A stretch of DNA of 64,000 bases from assembly GCF_030269925.1 (NCBI RefSeq), contig NC_085112.1:4713501-4777500 (forward strand), given 5' to 3'. Source of the DNA: Bombyx mori. Lineage: Eukaryota > Arthropoda > Insecta > Lepidoptera > Bombycidae. Positions 35,830 to 47,500 of this stretch are shown here, one piece after another (the first letter of the stretch is position 1; each line of letters starts with the position of its first letter). The notes beneath the pieces were generated by a model. The model was given only the letters and a program-made list of their open reading frames with translations. It searched no databases and was not told the origin of the DNA. The position numbers and the translations under genes were made by a program.

Positions 35830-36288
35830 CTGTAATTAAACTAGATGATGACCGAGCTTTGCTCGGTTTTTTTTTGATAACGCCATATTGTTGTGTCTTT
35901 AAAGCTGTTAGTTGCCCTCAATTAAGAAGAATAGTATTATTATTCGCCAAGAATTCGGAAGAGTTGATTATTGAAAACACGAATAAGACAACATTTTCTG
36001 AAAATAAATCGTAGTTAGATCTATTTATCGCCCCCGAAATCCCCTGTATACTAAATTTTATGAACATCGTTGGAGCCGTGTCCGAGATTCAGATTATACA
36101 TATATACATATATATTAATATACAAGAATTGCTCGTTTATAGGTATAGGATATTCTGATTCCTTCATCTGTTTTCACTAATAGAAAAAAGGCTTCTGCTA
36201 TGGAGGCTGCTAATCACCGATATTTTAAGATAGAAAGTTCTATTGATAACAGCGTACGTTATTTGAACTCCTCCTTGCTCTGATTCCA

Positions 36289-36430
36289 CTATGTGGGGTC
36301 AGGGCAGGATGTCCTCCTTTTCCGTTCAGGCCTATTCGACGACATCTCTCCACTCACAAACTTCTCTCGCATATCCTCTTTTACAAAGTCCATCGCGGTA
36401 TTTTTAGGATGCCCCGTCCTCACATTACGG
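36289..36430 (-). pseudogene. RTE-type LINE C-terminal remnant
   Basis: The minus-strand frame reads GHPKNTAMDFVKEDMREKF and ends ERKRRTSCPDPT before a stop. This recalls the GRPK..W.DCVK.DM ... W.R.TC.ADPT tail of RTE-clade LINE proteins. It is a very short remnant. Confidence 0.6.
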
Positions 36431-36567
36431 TTACTAGAACAACAGTATAAATGAAAAAATATTAAGCACACAATAAGAAAACAAATTAAATCAAAAGGAT
36501 ACACACAATTATGACTTTAAAACAAGAATATTTTTTTTATACAAACTTCCTTAATGACCGAGATGTT

Positions 36568-36786
36568 TTAGTAAGATGCACAACTTATATTTAACGAATG
36601 AGGTAAATATTTGTGGAAAATACTTTTTATTAATTTAATCTTCGAATGTGAATTTTGATTATCCAGTGAACGTTTTTGCCACGTACCATACGCCCCCGGA
36701 ATGAACTTCCCTCCACTGAGTCTACTGAGTGATACAACATGTCCTTCTTCAAAAAAATTTACAACCTTTGACTGCACCTCTAACAT
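36568..36786 (-). other. Unassigned ORF, 72 codons
   Basis: The minus-strand frame contains NFFEEGHVVSLSRLSGGKF and PGAYGTWQKRSLD. Its composition looks more protein-like than the surrounding AT-rich DNA, but I recognise no family. It sits between an RTE remnant and a relic protease exon and is probably repeat-derived. Confidence 0.3.
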
Positions 36787-36795
36787 TGCTGACCT

Positions 36796-36940
36796 TTTTT
36801 AAGCACACATCACGGTGTCACTAACGAGATTATTTTTTGTAAATGAGTGGACTCTCTACAGTTTTTATATTCCACATAACTTGCTTTAGTCTCCAGCAAA
36901 TAGCATGAGGATGCCCAAACTCTGTCGCATCTTTCCCCAT
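36796..36940 (-). pseudogene. Relic copy of protease B exon 5
   Basis: Base-by-base similarity to 29350-29500 is clear ('aagcacacatcacggtgtcact.acgagatt' and the 'ctttagtctccagcaaat' segment), but frameshifts introduce a stop after WGKMRQSL. It is cut on one side by an old repeat at 36941. No neighbouring exons remain. It shows that the protease cluster once extended further. Confidence 0.8.
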
Positions 36941-37260
36941 CTTGGTGCTCCCTCACGTACTTCCATATTGAGATGTGTTTGAAAAAAATATTTTACTAAC
37001 ATTTTCATTTGAAATGTACTGGTCGTAGGGCGTCTTGTGAGCCCATTACCATACCGCCTATTTCTGCCATGAAGCAGTAATGCTATCCGGTGTGAAGGCA
37101 CCGATCCGTGGGGCAACCGTTGTACTATAAAATTGAGACTTACAAAAAATAGATGATTGAGTCCACGGTGCACAGTGTGTTTGATCGCTCGTGTGCTCGT
37201 GTTCTTTAAGGCCGTCAAGTGCTTACTACTTATTTCCTAATAAAGGTTAGTAGCTGTTTA
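36941..37260. repeat. Unnamed old dispersed repeat
   Basis: It shares with 52535-52870 the phrases 'cttggtgctccct.acata', 'gagtccacggtgca..gtgtgtttgatcgc' and 'atttcctaataaaggttagta'. The middle has a Bm1-like 'cgcctatttctgccatgaagcag' core. It may be an older relative of Bm1. Confidence 0.55.
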
Positions 37261-37299
37261 GGTGACTTAAGGTGCCGTTTAGGATTATGACGAAGAGTT

Positions 37300-37545
37300 C
37301 TTTTTTTTTTATTGCTTAGATGGGTGGACGAGCTCACAGCCCACCTGCTGTTAAGTGGTTACTGGAGCCCATAGACCTCTACGACGTAAATGCGCCACCC
37401 ACCTTGAGATATAAGTTCTAAGGTATCAAGTATAGTTACAAGGGCTGCCCCACCCTTCAAAACCGAAACGCATTACTGCTTTACGGCAGAAATAGGCTGG
37501 GTGGTGGTACCTACCCGCGCGGACTCACAAGAGGTCCTACCAGGA
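37300..37545 (-). repeat. Bm1-type SINE, 3' half
   Basis: It starts with a T-run, then 'gcttagatgggtggacgagc', and ends 'caagaggtcctaccagga'. Minus orientation, well preserved. Confidence 0.87.
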
Positions 37546-37569
37546 TGGTAAGTTTGACTACCTAACTAA

Positions 37570-37735
37570 TTTTGGCGAACTAATTTAAAGACACAGCCTA
37601 CTGAGTTTCTCGCCTCATCTTCTCAGTGTGTCGTGATTCCGATCTGGTAGTAGATTCTGCGAAGCACAATAACACCGCAAGTATCTCAGGTTAAGCCGGT
37701 GAGCTCACCTACCCGTCGAGAGTAGCTGGACAAAC
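37570..37735 (+). mobile_element. BMC1/jockey-type LINE 3' UTR, decayed
   Basis: It contains 'ctactgagtttctcgcctcatcttctcagtg' and 'gtagtagattctgcgaagcac', then a shortened tail. It is immediately 3' of the Bm1 at 37300-37545. Confidence 0.65.
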
Positions 37736-38152
37736 AATAAGTAAAAAAGCACTGAAAAAGATTTAGATTTTCTTTCATCATGCGGTTGTAACAATGCCAA
37801 ATCTTCTCATGATTAAAAATTATTTGCATACAATACATAATATTATACTAATGAATAAATATATAAACTACTAGTACACTTGGTCCCACTCCGTTTAATT
37901 CTGTAATAAACCACAACCACAAGCAAATTTCATCATAATCAGATCCACGGTATAGAAATACATATATTATATATTATAAATATATTAAACAATTTGCAAT
38001 AAAAAAAGATGTGAATATTAATTGAGGCAACTATCTCTATTCTATCACTCAACCTGGAACAAATAACACATTTAAAAACAAATGGTTAATAATTGTATAG
38101 TTAGTTTCGGAGTTCATCCCCGACAAACACCGGGACACGTAAATATTATATA

Positions 38153-38456
38153 CTAGCTGACCCGGCAGACTTCGTTGTGCCTAAATCGATAAATAAAATA
38201 CCTAAACTTTTGTGTAAAATAAATTTAAAACAAACAAAAGGAATCCGTCCGACGGGGGACACATCAAAGGAATTACAAAATTGTAATTTTTATTTAATTC
38301 CGTGCATTTTAATATTTATCTACCTTTTAAACCTTCTCTGGACTTCCACAAATAATTCAAGACCAAAATTAGCCAAATCGGTCCAGCCGTTCTCGAGTTT
38401 AGCGAGACTAACAAACAGCAATTCATTTTTATATATATATATATATATATATAGAT
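38153..38456 (-). mobile_element. Helitron-like non-autonomous element, copy 1
   Basis: In reverse orientation the terminus is CTAG next to 'ctgacccggcagacttcg'. The body includes 'ggaatccgtccgacggggga' and 'ccaaatcggtccagccgtt', and the other end runs into a TA microsatellite. A close copy lies at 39709-39990. It sits about 115-420 bp upstream of the first desaturase start codon and is missing from the matching place upstream of the second desaturase (56350-56450). Confidence 0.75.
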
Positions 38457-38570
38457 ATAGAATATACATAAAGATTATAAATGTTATATAATAAATATTT
38501 GGGCATTCAATCCTGAACTTCCGTATTCGAATAAGAATTAATCCAAGAACCATTGTCCATTGACACAAAA

Positions 38571-41500
38571 ATGACTGCGGTTAGTGAAAATGGAAATTTA
38601 AATAACACTACAAAACTGAATAGTTTGTTGATCAACTCTAAATATATAGGAACTGACTACTCATACAAACATGAAATTGTATGGAAAAACGCTATTGGCT
38701 ACCTTATTTTACATTTACTTTGCTTGTGGGGAGTCGGACTGATGTTAACTGGTAATATTGGATTAAAATCGTGTCTTTGGAGTAAGTGCTACCAAACATT
38801 TTACATACATAAGAAATATTTTTGGTTTTTTCCTTATTTTAATTTGGGTTCGTTTCAGCTATCCTACATATGTATGCAGGGAGCACAGGCGTTACAGTCG
38901 GTGCTCATCGACTCTTCACTCATAAATCATTCAAAGCAACACCGCTTCTCAAAGTTTTTCTCCTTTGCCTACAAACCATAGCAGGACAGGTAAAATTGAC
39001 TTTTTAATTTCTAACGAAGACATTTTTAAAGGGCTTAAATAATTTAATTTGTTTTAGAATTCGACGTTCATTTGGGTTCGCGATCATCGTCTCCACCACC
39101 GCTACTCCGATACCGATGCCGACCCACATAATTCTAAGAGAGGCTTCTTCTTTTGCCACATTGGATGGCTAATGATGAAAAAACATCCATATGTTATTGA
39201 ATTGGGAAGAAGAATCGATATGAGTGACCTTCAAGCGGATAAAATGATAATGTTCCAGAAAAAGTAAGTCGGGTTGTTATATTTTAATAATAACAAGTAA
39301 TCCAACTTAATGGTTATTGGTAGAGTATCCGTAACTTTTTCTGAAGTACCATCAACTTTACAAAATTTCCGCTCAAAATAAACCTGCCAGGAACGCATAG
39401 AATATAAATATACAAATATCCATAGGTCAAAACGAACTTTTTATGTAATTTGTACATTATTACAGTATCATCTATTGATCGTGTAATAATGTAATAATGG
39501 AAACGCATTCTGATTTGTAGAATATCAGCTAAATAGGATTTATACTTTATTTACGCATCATTTTAATATATTATATCACTTTAATAATTATTACTACAAA
39601 AACACATACTATGTCAGCGTTCTAACTCGTCCAATCAACTATCGTTAAGTCCTATAAGAATCGGGTTAATGATAAATTTGAAAAGATTATATTAGATATT
39701 ATATTAGACTAGCTGACCCGGCAGACTTCGTAGTGCTTAAACCTAAACCTTCGTATAAAATAAACTTAAAAAAAAACAAAAGGAATCCGTCCGACGGGGG
39801 ACTCATCAAAGGAAAAACAAAATTGTTATTTTTATTGAATTCCGAGCATTTTCGTATACTTCATAGCTACCTTTTAAACTTTCCCTGGACTTCCACGAAT
39901 AATTCAAGACCAAAATTAGCCAAATCGGTCCAGCCGTTTTCGAGTTTTAGCGAGACTAACGAACAGCAATTCATTTTTATATATATAGATGAGTAATTTT
40001 ATTGTCAAAATGGATTCGAGAGTTTGTAGAATTATTATAGAACTGAAGTTATCCAGCAATATTACAGTTGACCATATACAGGATGTACTAAAATAGTGCC
40101 CGTTAACAGAAAGGGTTGCTTTACATAACACGATAATACTTAAAAAGAACTTTGAAAATCACATTACTGACACAATATATACAGTCAAAATCTGTTATAA
40201 CGACATCGAAGGGACTGCTCATATTCAGTCGTAAAAACCGATAGTCGTAACAACCGGTGATGTTTAATGTGTATCGTGCAAGTACAAACAAATCGATAGG
40301 GAATTATTGGAAAAATAAATTTACATAATACGCGATTTTTCTTCAATATTAATGTGTTTTCTTTTTCTTTGCGACATTTTGAAAGTATCACGAATAACTC
40401 CACAAAGTTTTGGTGCGTCTTGTGTATAGATAAGTAACAAACTAACTGAATAGATATTGTTCGCGCGACAGCGCGACGTTTGTAAATGTTCGGCTCAACT
40501 CGGGTGCCGTCGCCCGTACGCACCCCGCACCTCTCATAACAGTGCGGTACATGACGGCACGCGGAGATACGCTCGTTATCTACGCATATACGCATGTTAT
40601 AGGTGAACAGCACCTCACGTTTGAAGAATTTTCCACACTTTTAACTCGAGTCGAGGCAGTACTTAATTCCAGACCTCTCTGTCCACTTTCGTCAGATCCC
40701 TCCGATTTTGAGCCACTAACAGCTGGCCACTTTCTTATTGGCCGTCCACTCACCGCTCTCCCTGAGCCATCTTTTGATGATAGGCCATTATCAGCTCTTA
40801 AGCGTTTTCAGCTCATCCAAGCTCTCTCTCAGCGTTTTTGGACTCTGTGGACCAAATCCTATCTCCATACCCTCCAAACCCGCTCCAAATGGCTTTCCAC
40901 ATCCTCACCTCCTCAAGTTGGAGAGCTCGTCCTCATCAAAGAGGACAATCAGCCCCCGCTGCAATGGAAACTTGGAAGGATTATCCGCACGTTACCCGGC
41001 AAGGATGGAGTGATCAGAGTCGTGGATTTGGACACGAAGCATGGAAGTCTGCGGAGACCTGTGTTCAAGTTAGCCAGGTTGCCGCTGGATTCAGCACATG
41101 AAGAAGTTCAGCCCCGGCCGCCCCAGGATGTTCGCGCGACAGCGCGACGTTTGTAAATGTTCGGCTCAACTCGGGTGCCGTCGCCCGTACGCACCCCGCA
41201 CCTCTCATAACAGTGCGGTACATGACGGCACGCGGAGATACGCTCGTTCGATATTGAGTAAATTGTGCGCGCGCGCCTTTCGTATATACTAAGTAAAAGG
41301 TTGAGTGTGAACCGGTGAAAAGGTGTATGTGCCACCCATCGCAGAGGAACACCACTACGACCGTGATAGTGCCAGCATCAGCCTCCAAGTAAGTCCCGTT
41401 TTCCTACCTACCCTTTCGTGTCCGCTCATTCTCCGCAGAGTTCATGTGCTCCCTTTCAGCTCATCAGCTCACGTTTAAGGTGACGCTCACCTGCGTCACC

Positions 41501-44500
41501 ATTTTTTGGTCCTTCGAGCTTTGAACCCTAAATCCTTTGGATACAATCCATTGCCCTCCATAGACCCACCCAAATTTTGATATACAAACGGCTCAAAAAA
41601 AAAAAAATTGGCCCTTTTGTAGGTTTCAATCGGTTATAATCTGCCTATTATTTAACTCATAGTAAATAATATCTTCATTTCGTTGTTTATAATAATTACT
41701 AACACGGCAAAAGTATATAAATTGTCTGCCCATTATACAATCACTTCATTCCATTTTACCCACAACAATAAAAAGTTGTTATTAAAAGTTAAAACGAAGA
41801 ACGTAAACAAGTAGGAACTTATCGTCTCGGCTCATAGAATGAATGTTATACCTATTTAAATATATTTCTAATCATATAGACCTCATTAGTACATTAGTTT
41901 AATTTTTAAAAGTGTGGAACATTGATGATTTTTTTTTCATTTGTTGTCAAAGCGTATCGTGATTTGTGTCATTTCATTATACTTCAACTTTTATTGTAAT
42001 TACATACTTGTAGGTACTTACAATTCTTACGATATTTAGGTGCTTGCGCGCCACAGTACAGTTCACAACAGTAAGTCAACTGTAACTTTGATTTTTGCCA
42101 TAGTTCGGTGTAGAACAGTAGGTCAAAAGGTTTTTGAAAGAAAAAAAAAATGTTTTCATTTACATTATCATTACACAGGGTAGGTTCAGTATACAGGGTG
42201 CCCCATTTTGTTTTCTTTATTATAATTTTTTTTTATTTTTAGAACACACTTTTTTTTCTTGTTTTTTTTTTCTCTTCATCTTTGTTTAGTTAAGTCCATA
42301 TATTGTTATCAATGCCGTCGAAATCTCAGGCAGCTATTTTTCGAGAAGCAACAAAATTCATAACATTATTAAAGGAAATTGCCTTGTCCATACTGGCTGG
42401 GGACAGAATAAAATATGACATGGCCGATTTGTCTGCTCGCTTGCCTAGATTGGATACCAATAAATCTAAACTAGAAGATGTATATTATGAGATCCTCGAT
42501 GACGAGGATCTCTCAGAGGAGCAGGAAAAAATGTACACAAAAAATTATGAGACCTCGATTGCTGACTACCATGATATCTTAGTAGCGTGGGAAAAAATAA
42601 ACTCGAAGCCTGCTTCCTCACCCAGCTCTCAACCCTCAACTTCTAGTACACTGACGACTGTTCTGCCTAAAATTGCCCTCCCCAAGTTCAGCTCAAAGGT
42701 CGAAGATTGGCCTTCATTTATCACAATTTTTAAAAGTCTCACGGATGATATGCTCACTCTCTCAGATTCTGTCAAACTCCATTATTTGTTTTCATGCCTA
42801 TCGGGCGAAGCGCTTGGTATGGTGTCTCATCTCAAAATTACTAATGAGAATTTCTCCGTTGCCTTGGACATTTTAACCAGGCGCTACGAGAATCGCCGCG
42901 TGCTGATTGATAGGTTTGTGGACATCATAATGAGCCTCCCAAATATACATTCACGCTCTAATATCCGCACACTCTTTTTGACACCTTTGATTTCCGCGCA
43001 ATCAGCCCTTAGTACTCTAGATCTGCCCATGAAAGACTGCGATTATATCTTTGTCTCGATAGTGGTGCGAAAACTCAAAGGTGAGCTCCGCACTCTCTTC
43101 GAGCGTAGACATGGGTCGCGTCAGTCTTTACCCACTTTAAAAAATTTAATCTCCTTTTTAGAAGAACACGCGCGCTGTAATGAGACTGAATGGTCTAATA
43201 CAACATACTCCCAATACAATCAACCTTCTCAAAAATCTGGTTTTTCTCGTAGGCAGTCTCCCACTTCTCAGCCCCTTCAAGTTTCACGACAAACACAATA
43301 TCAACAGCGTCGGCCCTTTACCCCAAATAATTCCCGCCCAGAGTATCTACCCCGAACTACTGCCCCACCATGGCAAATTAACTCAGCTCATCCTACCCAG
43401 CTCTCCCAAAATAATAATTTATATTGTCCATATTGCAATACAAAAGGGCACAAACTAATTACGTGTACTCGCTACAATGATCAGCCAATACAGGGTAGAT
43501 GGGACTTTATTAGAGCCCGCGAGCGTTGTCAATGCTGTCTAGGACCGCACTATGAAAACGAGTGCAAAACCACGGGTGTGTGTAAGGAATGTGGAAGTGC
43601 TAATCATCACACCTCACTTCACCGCCATGGCGCATCCTCTCCAACACAGTCATCTGCACAATACATCTCCTTCCCCTGAATTTACGGGAGCAGCCTAGGC
43701 AGCGCCCTATTCATTGTCCTCAGGCACGCTCGTCACATGCGACCACGCATATGCCGAGCTCATCGCACACACCACAAGTGGCTTCACCACATTTGCCCTG
43801 GTTGTATAAAGAGGCAAATAGGCCAGTCTCACCCCAAGAGTATCAAACTCATGGTTCTTCGCTACATCAATCGCGATCACCACGCCGGAACCAATGACTA
43901 TCTACCATCACCGAACACGACCGGGAAGAGAAATACGCTCAGCTCATGCACACCCATACAACACACACTCGTCCCACGGTATCAACACAAACCATAACTT
44001 CAGCACAACATGAAAACCACAACCCTAATACACCCATATTATTGCCTACTGTCACCTTAGAAATAGCAGATGTTCATGGTCAATTTCAAAGAGCACGAGC
44101 CCTATTGGATTGTGGCAGTATGGTAACATTAATTACTCAGCGCATGGCTCGAACTTTACAACTACCACTAAAGAATACTTCATTACAAATTTCGGGAGTG
44201 GGAAATCAGCACACACAGTACTCCAAGGCATCAATAAAAATTGTATGTCGACCCACTCATAGCGAAACACCTACGATAACGGCTACAGCTCATATTTTAA
44301 AACATGTTACCGGTTATCTGCCTCTAGGGAAGGTACAGAATATATCACATATGGTAGACCAGTCAACGATCCCCTTAGCTGATCAAGGATACCATACACC
44401 AGCTCCAATTGATCTGTTGTTAGGCTCGGATATCCTCGGACAGGTTTTAGATGGGACTAAAGTCTCATTGGGGCCCGGCAGGCCAATAGCCTTCGGCACG

Positions 44501-47500
44501 ATATTTGATTTTACATTGTTAGGACCCATACACGATTTGTATACTGCTCTTGTAAGCAAAACTGAATCGGCTCACATTGTCAGCGCACAACCAGAACTCG
44601 AGGTATCTACACATGACATTCGCAAGAGCCTTGAGAAGTTCTGGGAATCTGAAGAGCCCCAACTTCATGTTGAAACTACCCCTTTGCAAGATCAGTGTGA
44701 AGAAATATTCCACACTACCACTACTCGTAAACCCTCAGGTCAATATACGGTAACTTTGCCCTTTTTACATAATATGCCTGAGCTAGGAAGTACCCATGCC
44801 ATAGCATTGCGTAGGTTTCTTAATCTTGAAAAGAAGTTACAAGCTGACCCATATCTCCGTGTGAAATACATTGATTTCATGGCAGATTATCAGAAGCTGG
44901 GTCACATGTCCCCATGCCACCCGAGTACTTTTGCTCATAAGCCTCACTTCTATATCCCTCATCATGGCATCTTCAAGTCGGGATCAGACAAGCTACGCAC
45001 TGTTTTTGATGGTAGCTGTAAAAGCTCAAATGGTGTCAGCCTAAATGATTGTTTACACACTGGTCCAGCTCTTCAACAGGACATTGTCGATATTATCTTG
45101 TCGTTTAGAACTCATCCCGTAGTTTTCAGCACTGACATTTGTATGATGTTCAGAAACATACTCATACATCCCGATCAGAGGCGTTACCAGCTCATTCTCT
45201 GGCGCTCTTCGCCAGATCAGCCCCTCCTTACATATGCCTTAAACACTGTTACATACGGGTTACGATCAAGCCCATATCATGCTATACGCACTTTAATCCA
45301 ATTAGCGGATGATGAAGGTCATCGCTATCCTGCAGCTGCTCAAGTGCTGCGCAAGTCCATATTCGTCGATGATATTCTCACTGGTCACGATTCTGTAGTA
45401 AAGGCTCAAGCTCTCCAAAACGACTTGATTAACTTACTAGCCTTAGGTGGTTTTCAGCTCAGTAAATGGACCTCAAACTGCCCTCAGCTTCTTGAAAGAT
45501 TTCCCGATGATCAGTGTGACATGCCCAAGGACTTTGCCATTAGCCCAGACTCCAACTCCATAAAAGTATTAGGTATACAGTGGATTCCTCAATCGGATGA
45601 GTTAACTTATCGTATTTCTCTCCCCTCAATAAAACAAATTACCAAACGCTCAATCCTCAGCACAGTCGCCTCTCTTTATGACCCTAACGGTTGGGTTACT
45701 CCTGTTATCTTCCGCGCAAAGCTTCTCCTACAGAAGCTGTGGCTTCTAAAGTTAGAATGGGACGAACACACCCCTGTTGAAGTGCAGACAGAATGGAACC
45801 GCATATCACAGGATCTGCCCCAATTGTCAACCCTTCGTTTGCCTCGCCTTATTTGTACAAACAAACTTAAGTCTACTTACTCGCTTCACGGGTTCGCAGA
45901 CGCCTCAGAGGCAGGTTTTGCTGCCGTTATTTATCTCCATGAACTCGATGAGCACAGATGTGTCAACGTATACCTCGTAATTGCTAAATCACGAGTCGCA
46001 CCCGTTAAAAATCGTCTTACCATCCCCAAGATGGAGTTATCTGCTGCAAGTCTCTTAACACAGCTTATGATACGTGTCTCGACTCAATTGTTGTCCCATA
46101 TTACCATAAAGCAACACATATGCTGGTCAGACAGTACCATTGTCCTAGCATGGCTAAACACACCTCCTCATAGACTTCAGGTCTTTGAAGCTAACAGGGT
46201 TGCCAAGATAACATCCAATCCAATCACCTCCACATGGAAACATGTTCCTACAAACCTGAACCCTGCAGACTGTGCGAGCAGGGGAATATCTGCCCAGTCA
46301 CTATCAGCTCATGGTCTTTGGTGGTCTCCTAGCTGGCTGAAGGAGCCTCCTGACACCTGGCCCAAAATGCCTCCTGCTCTAGGCCACCATGCATTACCAG
46401 GTCTGAAGCCCAAGAAAGTACCAGCTCATATAGCAGTTCCTGACCTCGACCTTGACTTGCTTACTCGATTCAGTTCTCTCGACAAGCTCGTTGGAGTGAC
46501 AGCTTGCATAAAACGCTTTATTTTCAATTGTAGACACAACTCAACTGATAGGTGCTCTGGTCCCTTGACAGTTGGAGAACGTAGAGATGCTCTGTTATTC
46601 TGGGTTCGCTCTGTTCAACACAATGAGTTTGCGGAAGATATTTACCGTCTTCAGGCAGGCAAGATTTGTACCGTTCGACTTCAGCGTCTTTCACCCTTGA
46701 TGAAAGATGATCTCTTGAGAGTTGGTGGTCGCCTCACTCATGCGCCAATAAGATACGATGCTCAGCATCCTCTCGTTCTGCCCAGCTCTAGCCCACTAGT
46801 TGATCTCATCGTAGACCACTATCACAGAATAAACTGTCATCCCGGGGCTGACACATTACACGCTATCCTCCGTCAGCAGTTCTGGATACTCTCAGCACGT
46901 CGTGTCATCAGGCATCGCGTGTACAAATGCATTAGATGTTTCCGATATCGCGCTCAGGCCAGAGCTCCGTTGATGGCTGATTTGCCCGCAGACAGGGTCA
47001 CACCCCAGCCAGTATTTAGTCAGGTCTCTACAGATTTTGCTGGCCCGTTTCTCATTAAATCTAGTACTTTACGTAACGCCAAACTCATGAAGGCATACTT
47101 TTGTATCTTTGTTTGCTTATCTACCAAGGCGGTTCACTTGGAACTCGTTTCGTCACTCAGCACTGAAGCGTTTCTTGCTGCAATGCAACGGTTTGTATCG
47201 CGTCGCGGTACTCCTGCTCTTGTCCGTTCTGACTGTGGCACAAATTATGTAGGAGCTAAGAATCATCTCATTGAGGTACAAGATTTTCTCGCGCAAAATA
47301 ATGACACAATCACGCATAGGCTCGCTAATCAGCACATAACTTGGCTGCTCCAACCGCCCACGGGACCCTGGTTCGGGGGCCTTCACGAAATTGCGGTCAA
47401 GAGCACTAAGAAGTTACTTTATCATGTTATAGGTGAACAGCACCTCACGTTTGAAGAATTTTCCACACTTTTAACTCGAGTCGAGGCAGTACTTAATTCC

